Positions 18,113-24,569 of a stretch of 64,000 nt of DNA are shown one piece after another (the first letter of the stretch is position 1; every line of letters begins with the position of its first letter). The stretch covers positions 1 to 64,000 of the forward strand of contig NZ_FXAK01000005.1 in assembly GCF_900177515.1 (NCBI RefSeq). The letters are read 5' to 3'. Origin of the DNA: Azospirillum oryzae. Its GTDB lineage: Bacteria > Pseudomonadota > Alphaproteobacteria > Azospirillales > Azospirillaceae. The position numbers and the translations under genes are program-made. The notes under the pieces are model-generated. The model saw only the letters and a list, made by a program, of their open reading frames with translations. It had not been told where the DNA came from and ran no database searches.

Positions 18113-18348
18113 TGTGCGGGCGTCTCCTGGGTCCAGCGCGTCTCATGCGCGCCGACGATCGCTTCGAGTTCGGCCTGTTCGGCCAGGGTGAGGCGGGCCA
18201 GCACGCCGACCATCAGCTCGGCGAGGCGGTTGTGTTGGGCGGCGGAATCGGAGGAGATGCCGGTGATCAGCAGCACGCGGCCATGCAGGTGGATCAGGGT
18301 GCCGAGGGCGGTCTGGTCCGACGGGGTGATGGTGTAAGGGCCGGCCAT
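18109..18348 (-). CDS. Small hypothetical phage protein
   Basis: The 79-residue protein has a short hydrophobic segment (LHGRVLLITGI) and an acidic C-terminus. No family is recognised. The ATG at MAGPYTITP is 1 bp from the preceding stop and its own stop overlaps the DnaQ gene start. Confidence 0.6.
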   Translation of the reverse strand: MAGPYTITPSDQTALGTLIHLHGRVLLITGISSDSAAQHNRLAELMVGVLARLTLAEQAELEAIVGAHETRWTQETPAQ

Positions 18349-18349
18349 G

Positions 18350-18751
18350 TCAGGCGGCCCGCTCGGCTTGCAGCCCCTGGTCGCCACCGCGCCAGAGGCG
18401 CTTCGGGTCGTCGGGCGCGCTGATGCCGTGGGACCGCAAGGCGGCATGCACCATCGTCTGGTCCTGGCGGGCCAGTCCGTCGCGGTCGGTGAAGCTCCAG
18501 TCGATCAGGCTGCGGATCGTGGCGACAGCGCGGATGGGCTGCCCCTCGGTGTCGGCGTCGCCGATCATCGCGCCGGTGGGGAGGTGGGTCAGCACCCAGC
18601 GGCGGGTGGCCTTGTCGCGATGGACGCCGAACCACAGCCGGACGGAGCCGGTGACGTTCTGCAGGCCCTGGCTGGTGCGGATCCCGAAGGTGGCGGTCGA
18701 CCAGTCGTCCCGGCCGATGACGGTGGCGTTGAGGGCGTTTGCCATGGTCAT
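18350..18751 (-). CDS. Hypothetical phage protein
   Basis: The 133-residue protein (MTMANALNATV...) has a predicted beta-rich first half and basic second half; I recognise no domain. The start chosen overlaps the stop of the upstream HNH gene (ATGA); an internal ATG two codons later is possible. Confidence 0.6.
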   Translation of the reverse strand: MTMANALNATVIGRDDWSTATFGIRTSQGLQNVTGSVRLWFGVHRDKATRRWVLTHLPTGAMIGDADTEGQPIRAVATIRSLIDWSFTDRDGLARQDQTMVHAALRSHGISAPDDPKRLWRGGDQGLQAERAA

Positions 18752-19089
18752 GCTCCCAGCATGTCGACGAGGTCGAGTTGTGGTGCCTTGGCCCGACGGG
18801 TGCGGGCGGCGTTCTCCCGGTGCAGCGGCGCGTCGTAGGTCAGGTGACACCGCTGGCACATGGCGGCGTGGTTGCTGCCATCGTCGGGGTTGTTGGTCGG
18901 GTCGTGGTCGAGGTGGGCGACCGTCAGGACCACCTTGCTTCGGGTGACCGGATGCGGCTGACCGTTGACGGCGATCTGGCAGAACTCGCACCGGTCCTGC
19001 GCCCGGTCCTTGCGGATGCGGAGGCTGATGGCCTTCCAGTCCTTCGGATAGAGAGCGCGCTTTTCAGGGCTGATCGGCATAACGATCAC
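18748..19089 (-). CDS. HNH endonuclease family protein
   Basis: The 113-residue protein has CEFC, then VAHLDHDPTNN, then N-HAAMCQRCH, the zinc-stabilised HNH fold. It resembles small phage HNH proteins that nick DNA for recombination or packaging rather than homing enzymes. GTG at 19089 overlaps the preceding stop; an ATG 3 codons later would also serve. Confidence 0.8.
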   Translation of the reverse strand: MIVMPISPEKRALYPKDWKAISLRIRKDRAQDRCEFCQIAVNGQPHPVTRSKVVLTVAHLDHDPTNNPDDGSNHAAMCQRCHLTYDAPLHRENAARTRRAKAPQLDLVDMLGA

Positions 19090-19403
19090 TCCGCAGCGGC
19101 CGGCACGTGCCGGCGGGTTTCGAAATCGAGAAGCTCCGACACGGCGGCCTGCCAGGAGGCGAAGGCCTGGACGAGCGTCCGGAGCTGGTAGGGCTGGAGG
19201 CTCCCGTCGCGCAGCCGCAGCAGGGCGGCGTCGAGCGCCTGCTCGTAGAGCTTGGCCGTCACGTCACGCCGGGTCCGGAGGTCCAGCAGCTGCAGCGCAT
19301 CGGCGCCGTGCTCCAGGGCGTAGACCGAGCGCCGGAACTGCCGGTCGGTCAGGCCGCGGGCGTGCAGGTCGTCCAGCTGGGCGGTGGTGACGTGGCGGGG
19401 CAT
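19086..19403 (-). CDS. Hypothetical phage protein, helical
   Basis: The 105-residue protein is mostly helical with many Leu and Arg and a QLRTLVQAFASWQ segment. No family is recognised. It is coupled to both neighbours by overlapping stop and start codons. Confidence 0.6.
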   Translation of the reverse strand: MPRHVTTAQLDDLHARGLTDRQFRRSVYALEHGADALQLLDLRTRRDVTAKLYEQALDAALLRLRDGSLQPYQLRTLVQAFASWQAAVSELLDFETRRHVPAAAE

Positions 19404-19636
19404 CAGCGCACCCGTCGGCGGCGGTTGTCCCATTCGGCGCCGCCAGCCAGCGTCTGGTGACGCTCCCTAAGCGCCGCAACGTCGTTCAGGTAGATGTCAA
19501 CCACCGCGTCGGCCGCCTCCATCAGGCAGTCCGCCGTCCCCTTCGGCATGGGGATTGCGCACCAGAACCCGCGCTGGATGATGTGTCGGTCGTTCGTTTC
19601 GAGGCTCGACCTGATCGGGGGCTTGATGACCGTCAT
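19403..19636 (-). CDS. Small hypothetical phage protein
   Basis: The 77-residue protein has a helical middle and an Arg-rich end (NRRRRVR). No family is recognised. Its start overlaps the preceding stop by 4 bp. Confidence 0.55.
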   Translation of the reverse strand: MTVIKPPIRSSLETNDRHIIQRGFWCAIPMPKGTADCLMEAADAVVDIYLNDVAALRERHQTLAGGAEWDNRRRRVR

Positions 19637-19842
19637 GCCGGCACCACGCGGTCGAGCGGCACGCGGCCGGCGCCCATGACGAACACGAAGGCCTCGGAGC
19701 CGACCATGTGCGCCCGGCTGGCGGTGCGGGTGACGAGCGGGCGACCGATGCCGGGGCGGAAGGTCACGTCGGCGCCGGTATCGACGCAGAGGTTCCACAG
19801 GTCCACGAGGCGGCGATTGGTGGAGAGCGAGGGGCGGGGCAT
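19633..19842 (-). CDS. Small hypothetical phage protein
   Basis: The 69-residue protein begins MPRPSLSTNRRL, with a GGAG about 7 bp upstream; ATGs 4 and 5 codons earlier are alternatives. No domain is recognised. It is the first gene of a tightly overlapped block that runs left to int. Confidence 0.55.
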   Translation of the reverse strand: MPRPSLSTNRRLVDLWNLCVDTGADVTFRPGIGRPLVTRTASRAHMVGSEAFVFVMGAGRVPLDRVVPA

Positions 19843-20268
19843 GGAGGTCTCCATCATCGGTGGCGTCTGTGCGCCGAATGGGGGGAGAGGCGCCGGCTTC
19901 CATCCTCCGCGCCGGTGCCGGCCACATGCTCGCCACTGGTTCCGCCCTGGGCGGGGTCCCGGCTCGCTGACACGCCGCGGCGCCTCTCTACGGCCCCAAG
20001 CCCCACCCATCGCTGGGTAAGGGGCTGGTGGGGGGATGCCGGTCTCCGGCCAAGGTCGCCGGCATCCAAACTCCTGACCTGTGAGACGTCCTTTCATCGG
20101 TTGGTGGTTGGGGTGCCGGGATGACGCTCCCGGCCGGCGGCTCTGCTGGTGACGGGGTCGAGCGACCCGGCGTCCAAGGTGTTGCGCTGTTGCTTGCCCC
20201 GTGACGGCACTACGGATATCGCCGCTCCTCGTCAGGCTCACGCTGGGACGGGACGCCTTCCCGCTGCC
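19843..20268. other. Gene-poor GC-rich spacer in the leftward operon
   Basis: No convincing gene was found in these 426 bp. Open frames here lack ribosome sites and run antisense through neighbouring genes. Several short dyads exist but none is a clear terminator. It separates the Acb2-like gene from the overlapped block to its left and would be a long leader in the leftward transcript. Confidence 0.4.
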
Positions 20269-20493
20269 TCAGAAGGTCGTGGGTTGGGCGATGCCGCGGA
20301 TCAGGCTCATGAAGCCCTTCTGCAGGTCGGTCTTGCCGGTGGCGACCCAGCGACCGTCGATGCCGGGCGTCGCGGCGATCTTGTCCACCAGGACGCCGAC
20401 CTCTTCTGCCTTGGCCTTCGCCTCGTTCATCAGCGCGATCTCTTCCGCCGACAGGTCCCGGTATCCCTTGATGTGCTTGTGCTGGTTGTCCAC
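20269..20493 (-). CDS. acb2: Predicted Acb2-like anti-CBASS cyclic-nucleotide sponge
   Basis: The 74-residue protein has the layout of Acb2 (DUF7681): NQHKHIKGYRDLSAEEIALMN at the start and GKTDLQKGFMSLIRGIAQPT at the end, joined by a short helix. Tyr11 and Lys26, the residues reported as key for cyclic dinucleotide binding in Acb2, are both at those positions. Acb2 is a small helical hexamer that binds CBASS second messengers and so protects the phage. It is shorter in the middle than typical members. A GTG start with GGAGA 7 bp upstream was used. It is an early leftward gene near the operator region. The family call is from recall of the pattern, not a search. Confidence 0.78.
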   Translation of the reverse strand: MDNQHKHIKGYRDLSAEEIALMNEAKAKAEEVGVLVDKIAATPGIDGRWVATGKTDLQKGFMSLIRGIAQPTTF

Positions 20494-20637
20494 GGATCGT
20501 CTCCAGGGTTTCGGGGCGAGAGGCCCGGCTCGACTGGGGGCAGTCGCGCGGGGATGGGGGATGCGCTGCCGGACCTCTCACGGCCTCAAGCCGGCTGGGA
20601 TCACCCATGCCGGCCAGTGTTCTGGGTTGGCGGAGCG

Positions 20638-20832
20638 TCACCCTGCCGTCAGGTCCAGGCGCTTGCCGTGCCAGCGGTCGGCGATCTGCCGCCAGAAGCT
20701 GGCCTCGCGCTCGTCGCCCTCGGTCGCCGCCTGCTCTGCGGTGCGCTGGGCAAAGCCGAGGTGCTGGTCGACGCCGGCCAAGCCGTCGGCGGTCAGGGTC
20801 TCGGTGACGATCAGGCGGGAGGGGGCGGACAT
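20638..20832 (-). CDS. Small hypothetical phage protein
   Basis: The 64-residue protein is acidic and helical, with RREASFWRQIADRW-like amphipathic character in its second half. No family is recognised. It stands alone between 100- and 144-bp spacers in the early leftward transcript. Confidence 0.55.
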   Translation of the reverse strand: MSAPSRLIVTETLTADGLAGVDQHLGFAQRTAEQAATEGDEREASFWRQIADRWHGKRLDLTAG

Positions 20833-20932
20833 GAGAGGATCCGGAAAGGTGCCGCCGGGCCCCTGGGGGAGCGCCCGGCGGCGAGGTGGGAGGAACGCCC
20901 GGATGGGCAGGGGGACGCGCAGGGCGCGAAAC

Positions 20933-21199
20933 TCAGGCAGCCACCGGATAGGCCACAGCCTCGGCCGCGCCGATCAGCTCGCCGACCGTGGCGTGCGGCT
21001 TGCCGTCAAGGCTCCAGCTGGTCGGGCTGGCGTCGAAGGACTGGACGCCCTGATCGGTGGAGCGGCGCGGACGGCCGACATACTGGACCCGGCCAGGACC
21101 GAGAACGCGGACGGCCCACAGCGCCGGCATGTCGACGGGCGTGGCGCGGTCCATGGACCGGTAGACCGGGGGAGGGCAGTTGAAGGGGTTGGAGGGCAT
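20933..21199 (-). CDS. Hypothetical protein, first gene of the leftward early operon
   Basis: The 88-residue protein has a beta-rich middle (LWAVRVLGPGRVQYVGRPRR). No family is recognised. Its start lies 35 bp from the nearest operator, so it is the promoter-proximal gene of the leftward arm. Confidence 0.6.
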   Translation of the reverse strand: MPSNPFNCPPPVYRSMDRATPVDMPALWAVRVLGPGRVQYVGRPRRSTDQGVQSFDASPTSWSLDGKPHATVGELIGAAEAVAYPVAA

Positions 21200-21233
21200 C
21201 GGCGGGCTCCGGCGGGGTGGTGTGCAAAGAACC

Positions 21234-21284
21234 TTGCACCGAAATGCAAATTCAGGTCAACGAACTTTTTGCACCGGAATGCAA
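21234..21284 (-). promoter_or_regulatory. Two OL-like phage repressor operators
   Basis: TTGCACCGAAATGCAA (21234-21249) and TTGCACCGGAATGCAA (21269-21284) are perfect TTGCA-N6-TGCAA dyads with centres 35 bp apart. The first is identical to the operator at 24015 beside the Cro-like gene. They precede the leftward early operon, the position of OL in lambda. A TTGACC at 21255-21260 on the minus strand may be the -35 box between them. Confidence 0.8.
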
Positions 21285-21360
21285 ATACCTCAAAAAAGAG
21301 GTAGTGCCATAATCGGGTTGCGCTGAACGGTTGGCGTTCGCGCTCGGATTGGGGCGTGCG

Positions 21361-21510
21361 ATGACAAAGGTCTTCTGGTTGGTTTCCGCTATAGCGACGG
21401 TTATCGCGGGGTTCACGCTGTTCATTGGCGTGTCGAAGGCGAATGGAGCGCCTCAAGAGGCTGCTGCGGCGGCTGTCGCTGTCGGGATCGCGATCATCCC
21501 CTACGTCTAG
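21361..21510 (+). CDS. Small two-helix membrane protein
   Basis: The 49-residue protein (MTKVFWLVSAIATVIAG...) has two hydrophobic segments at about 4-24 and 33-48 joined by a short polar loop. The ribosome site is weak. It is between the two operator clusters, a place where phages keep genes expressed from the prophage, so superinfection exclusion is a possible but unproven role. Confidence 0.5.
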   Translation: MTKVFWLVSAIATVIAGFTLFIGVSKANGAPQEAAAAAVAVGIAIIPYV

Positions 21511-21542
21511 GCGCGTGCATGGGAAGGCATGTCGGGCACCAA

Positions 21543-21920
21543 ATGAACCCGTATCTCTACGCAATGGCGGTGCTGAGCCTGGCTGGCGGCGCCGCTCACG
21601 CAGAGACGCCTTCGTGGCCGGTCGCGAAGCTACCGAGATACGAGGCCGCCCGCGACACCGTCGTCTGCAACGGGTGGGGCTGGGTCGAGGCCGGGAAACG
21701 ATCTTGGTACGGCCCGCCGCTCAGTCCGCAGGAAGAGGCGGACGTAAAGGCGCGAGGCGGCTGCATTTGGACTCCGAAAGGAACCAAACTGGAACTGGCC
21801 TATCTGGATGGGCTTTATGCGACTGTCTGCGTTGAGATCAGGGGTGGGTCTGGAAGGACTGCCTGGGTATCACATGCGTGCGGCCAAACTATGATGGTCG
21901 ATATCAGGTCGACTCAATGA
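21543..21920 (+). CDS. Secreted hypothetical protein
   Basis: The 125-residue protein has a signal peptide (residues 1-20, ending GAAHAE) and a mature part with four Cys and many Trp and Tyr, suggesting a small disulfide-bonded periplasmic domain. The ATG at MNPYLYAMAV is used because it starts the signal peptide; 8 codons upstream are in frame. I recognise no family. Location between operator clusters suggests a lysogenic conversion gene. The 140 bp that follow hold no convincing gene. Confidence 0.6.
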   Translation: MNPYLYAMAVLSLAGGAAHAETPSWPVAKLPRYEAARDTVVCNGWGWVEAGKRSWYGPPLSPQEEADVKARGGCIWTPKGTKLELAYLDGLYATVCVEIRGGSGRTAWVSHACGQTMMVDIRSTQ

Positions 21921-22060
21921 CCGACAGCCCCCCACCCTCGTGGCCGCCCTGGAACTGCTGGTCGAGCAGCTGATCCTTGGGGACGGCGCCACCGAGATGG
22001 TGTTTGCGGCCGCCGTGCCCTTGCTCCATCAGTTCTAAACGTTTACTTTTGAGGACATGA

Positions 22061-22210
22061 ATGGCGAACCCGAAGCCTCCTCCCCCGCCACCACCGCCGC
22101 CACCGCCACCACCACCGCGGCGCGAACCCCCACCTATGATCAGGAGGGACAACGGGGGGATGGTGTCGCCGCGCGTTCCGCCGCCGACGAAGCCGCCTCC
22201 GGGCAGGTGA
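22061..22210 (+). CDS. Proline-rich small protein
   Basis: The 49-residue protein begins MANPK and continues with 13 prolines in a row; 25 of its residues are Pro. GAGG lies 6 bp ahead of this ATG, a better spacing than for the overlapping ATG at 22057 in another frame. Its stop overlaps the GTG of the next gene (GTGA), so the two are probably translated in series. A polyproline run like this needs EF-P for translation. Function unknown. Confidence 0.55.
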   Translation: MANPKPPPPPPPPPPPPPPRREPPPMIRRDNGGMVSPRVPPPTKPPPGR

Positions 22211-22731
22211 GTAGCAAGGTTCTGGAGATCGATTTCACCACGCACGTCAGCATGCGTTATCACGCAAAGCGGCGTGCGTGGTTCGATATGCTGCACCGGA
22301 TGTCGATGGTCGTCGCCGCGATAGGCGGCAGCGCTGCACTTGCTAGTTTGGCCGGGGATCAGTCGACTGCCGCCAAGTGGATCACGTTGGCAGTAGCCAT
22401 CGCCGGCGCATTCGACATTGCCTTCGGACCTTCGGAGCGCGCCAGGAAAGCCGACGCGCTTTATAAGCAGTTCTGTGATTTGGCAGCCGATATTGCGAGT
22501 TGCCCTAGCCCTACTGAGGAAGATGCGCGGAAGTGGCTTGCACGGCGGCTAAAGATCGAGGCTGAAGAGCCTGCGATCATCGACACGCTGAATGTGATCT
22601 GCCACAACACCGAAGCCGAGGCACGCGGTTATGGTCCTGAGACCTGCTATCACGTCAGCTTAATCCAGCAAATTTTTTCCCATATATGCACGCTCCCTCC
22701 CTACAAGTTTGAGCCCAGGAAATCACCCTAA
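22207..22731 (+). CDS. Two-helix membrane protein, SLATT-like architecture
   Basis: With the GTG start coupled to the proline-rich gene, the protein has 174 residues: a short N-terminus, membrane helices at about 31-49 and 57-75, then a conserved-looking FGPSERARKADALYKQF segment and a soluble helical C-terminal domain. This layout resembles SLATT/DUF4231-type proteins, some of which are pore-forming effectors in nucleotide-triggered defence. The frame is open 50 codons further upstream, but that part is out-of-frame proline-gene sequence. Role uncertain. Confidence 0.6.
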   Translation: MSSKVLEIDFTTHVSMRYHAKRRAWFDMLHRMSMVVAAIGGSAALASLAGDQSTAAKWITLAVAIAGAFDIAFGPSERARKADALYKQFCDLAADIASCPSPTEEDARKWLARRLKIEAEEPAIIDTLNVICHNTEAEARGYGPETCYHVSLIQQIFSHICTLPPYKFEPRKSP

Positions 22732-22750
22732 GGGTATGGTCGCAGTCTAC

Positions 22751-22785
22751 AGCCCGCCCGCCATCCGGCCGGCGGGCTTTCCTTT
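22751..22785 (+). terminator. Rho-independent terminator
   Basis: AGCCCGCC (22751-22758) pairs with GGCGGGCT (22771-22778) and is followed by TTTCCTTT. It ends the rightward transcript of the four small genes at 21.4-22.7 kb. Confidence 0.75.
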
Positions 22786-23365
22786 GCCCATGCCAAAGTG
22801 ACGCGACGTCACCTGCGGCGGGGTGTCGCATGTTGCAAGTCGCGCTTTTTGCAAACTGCACCGAAACCGCCTCAAACTGAGGCAGGCTTTGCATTTTGCA
22901 CCGGAAACGTCATAACCGGGTATGCAACCGTTACAATCAAGCAACGGACGTGCCGCTACCATTGCGGTCGTTCGTGCGCTAATGTGGTGCCGTTCGCCGT
23001 ACCCCGAAGGGGGTGGGCGGAGATGGGGACGGCAATCCCCAGAGCACGAGAGGGCTAGTCTCGTCGTAGCAACCGCGCCCCGAACGTTTACGGGTTCACA
23101 GCGCACACGTCCGCCCGATGCCGCGCACGGCACCGGACGTTATTGCACGAGACGAGCCAATGATCTCCAACAAGCATGCTGGGGTATGCCCCAATTGCGC
23201 AGAGCGCAACAAAACCCAGGGCGATAAGGAACATGCTCTGGCGGGCAACCTTCCCGACCTGTTGACACCCTTTTAAATCGGGCAGTTTGGAGACAAGCGG
23301 CAACGCAATAGCAAGCGCTGCGAGAACTCTTTTGAGAATTTCGCGCCCGAGGCTATTGAGGATAT
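22786..23365. other. Spacer with degenerate operators and hairpins, lower GC
   Basis: These 580 bp hold no large gene. TTGCACCGGAA (from 22896) and CTGCACCGAAA (from 22856) match the first 11 bases of the repressor operator but have lost the second half. A perfect stem ACGAGA-N7-TCTCGT lies near 23046-23064. Base composition is less GC-rich than the flanks. A non-coding RNA is possible but not shown. Confidence 0.4.
23088..23234 (-). CDS. Possible small membrane protein
   Basis: The 48-codon frame encodes MFLIALGFVALCAIGAYPSM followed by a polar tail, so one membrane helix is predicted. The ribosome site is weak and the frame continues upstream. It may be chance coding; listed because the region is otherwise empty. 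Confidence 0.25.
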   Translation of the reverse strand: MFLIALGFVALCAIGAYPSMLVGDHWLVSCNNVRCRARHRADVCAVNP

Positions 23366-23380
23366 GTTCCTAACATGTTC
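23366..23380 (+). promoter_or_regulatory. Alphaproteobacterial LexA (SOS) box
   Basis: GTTCCTAACATGTTC is an exact GTTC-N7-GTTC, the LexA site of alphaproteobacteria. It is 44 bp ahead of the small gene at 23424 and points to DNA-damage control of that gene. Confidence 0.75.
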
Positions 23381-23423
23381 TCATTTCGGGGCGCGGAAAG
23401 TGGTCGAAAGGCGAGGGCAGATT

Positions 23424-23633
23424 ATGGTGGGCCTTGGGATGGGCGACGAGCTGTCTGACAGGCAACGGCGAGCACTGCGAATTTTGGAGCAGCTGAGCGT
23501 CTCGGAGGCTGAGGCTTGGTTCAGCCGTTTGGAGAAGGGGGTTTCGTCTTCCGGATCATTGCCTCAAGGCGCGCTTCAAGAGCTGCTTCAAGAGCGTCTA
23601 GTTCCTCGTCCTGGCGATCCTCTGGATACCTAG
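23424..23633 (+). CDS. Small SOS-controlled gene convergent with the repressor
   Basis: The 69-residue protein (MVGLGMGDELSDRQRRALRILEQLS...) is helical and charged. A GAGGG precedes the ATG by about 6 bp; an in-frame ATG upstream lies inside the LexA box and cannot be the start. Its last 113 bp are antisense to the 3' end of the repressor gene. An antirepressor that is made when LexA is cleaved, or transcriptional interference with the repressor, would both trigger induction. No family recognised. Confidence 0.55.
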   Translation: MVGLGMGDELSDRQRRALRILEQLSVSEAEAWFSRLEKGVSSSGSLPQGALQELLQERLVPRPGDPLDT

Positions 23634-23946
23634 CAAGCAAAGCAAGCAACCTTTGCTGCCGTGGCGTGAGATCGTTCGAAGCGGATTCTGTTTCGTCTTT
23701 AAGCTCGGCCACTGAGACCTCACGCCCCAGCAGTTTTGAGGCCCCTACTGCGAGCTTGAAGTAAGTTTCGTCATCAAGCCTCTTGTTCCCCGTGCCATTG
23801 ATCAATGGGTTGATGGTATTGGGCGCGAGATTGGACGCTGTGGCCCATGCGTTGACGCTACGGATCGCACCGCTGCTTTTGGCTGCAGTGAAGAAAGCGA
23901 CCAGAGCTTTTTTCAGCCTGTCGCGCTCGCGTTGCTCCTCGGTCAT
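23521..23946 (-). CDS. Prophage repressor, HTH type
   Basis: The 141-residue protein has an XRE-like HTH in residues about 30-65 (SVNAWATASNLAPNTINPLINGTG) and a helical, acidic C-terminal half. It lacks the Ser-Lys autoprotease domain of lambda CI, so it cannot be self-cleaved by RecA; induction must work another way. It is divergent from the Cro-like gene with operators between. The ATG is 6 bp after a TACAAT -10 box, so the message is probably leaderless, like lambda cI from PRM. Confidence 0.85.
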   Translation of the reverse strand: MTEEQRERDRLKKALVAFFTAAKSSGAIRSVNAWATASNLAPNTINPLINGTGNKRLDDETYFKLAVGASKLLGREVSVAELKDETESASNDLTPRQQRLLALLARYPEDRQDEELDALEAALEARLEAMIRKTKPPSPNG

Positions 23947-23957
23947 GAGGCCATTGT

Positions 23958-24030
23958 ACGCATTCCGGCGCAAGGACGGACTGCATTCCGATGCAAACTC
24001 CTCGCTTGCTAAGTTTGCACCGAAATGCAA
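23958..24030. promoter_or_regulatory. Three OR-like operators between repressor and Cro genes
   Basis: TTGCACCGAAATGCAA (24015-24030) is perfect. CTGCATTCCGATGCAA (23981-23996, inverted) has one mismatch in the dyad. ACGCATTCCGGCGCAA (23958-23973, inverted) is weaker. Centres are 34 and 23 bp apart. The weak site overlaps the repressor promoter region (TACAAT at 23953-23958, minus strand) and the strong site overlaps a Cro promoter (TTGCTA...AAACAT). Confidence 0.8.
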
Positions 24031-24039
24031 ACATGCTGC

Positions 24040-24279
24040 ATGACTTCCGACGATCTGATGCACCGCCTGCGCTCCTACTTCCGCTCCCGCGGCATGAATG
24101 CCCGGCAGGTAGCAGACGCGGCTGATGTCAACTGGCGTACCGCTAACCGGCTGCTGGTCGGGGATATGAACCTCACGCTCGATAGCGTCAGGAAATTTGA
24201 GGCGGTTGTGCCTAAGGACTTTGAGGCGCCGCTTGACGCTTCGATGCCCTCCTCTCCATGCGCAAGCGAGGCCGCCTGA
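24040..24279 (+). CDS. Cro-like HTH regulator
   Basis: The 79-residue protein has a clear HTH (MNARQVADAADVNWRTANRL). It is divergent from the repressor and starts 10 bp after the perfect operator, so it fits the role of Cro, the early lytic regulator. The best start has no ribosome site and may be leaderless; a Met 6 codons in is an alternative. The next gene starts on its stop codon. Confidence 0.75.
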   Translation: MTSDDLMHRLRSYFRSRGMNARQVADAADVNWRTANRLLVGDMNLTLDSVRKFEAVVPKDFEAPLDASMPSSPCASEAA

Positions 24280-24500
24280 TGCCCATGCACCAGTGCGCCC
24301 TCTGCCACCTGACCGATGAAACCCGCGCCGTGGCCGGCCCGCGCGCACCGCTTCCCTGCGCCTGCAACAAGGCGCTGATCCAGCCGGCCTCTGTGTCCGC
24401 CCCGGCCACGCGCCGCGGCGCCAATGCCTTCGCCGCCCTGGCGGAGACCCAGGACCACTACACGGTCCACGTCCCCCTCCCGGTCCCCGCCAGAAGCTGA
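24279..24500 (+). CDS. Small Cys-rich hypothetical protein
   Basis: The 73-residue protein starts MPMHQCALCHLTDE and has a second Cys pair (PCACN), which could bind zinc. No family is recognised. The start overlaps the stop of the Cro-like gene (TGATG), so it is the second gene of the rightward early operon. Confidence 0.6.
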   Translation: MPMHQCALCHLTDETRAVAGPRAPLPCACNKALIQPASVSAPATRRGANAFAALAETQDHYTVHVPLPVPARS

Positions 24501-24512
24501 CCCCCACACGCA

Positions 24513-24551
24513 CGAAAGCCGGCCGCAAGCACCACCCCGCGCCGGCTTTCG
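24513..24551 (+). terminator. Perfect 11-bp hairpin
   Basis: CGAAAGCCGGC (24513-24523) pairs perfectly with GCCGGCTTTCG (24541-24551), with a 17-nt loop. No U-tract follows; a good ribosome site (AAGGAG) comes 5 bp later. It may act as a weak terminator (tR1-like) or attenuator in the early rightward transcript. Confidence 0.6.
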
Positions 24552-24569
24552 AACTAAGGAGAACCGTAA

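Noticed and set aside
20149..21304. Long rightward frames across 20.1-21.3 kb
   Set aside because: They run antisense through the Acb2-like and two other small genes, have no ribosome sites and have typical high-GC shadow composition.
21921..22056. Possible 33-residue ORF starting at a GTG near 21942
   Set aside because: No ribosome site; it may be a remnant of a broken gene but nothing supports expression.
24551..24564. GAAC-N6-GAAC before the LuxR-type gene
   Set aside because: The spacer is 6 bp and the sequence is explained by the hairpin end and ribosome site.
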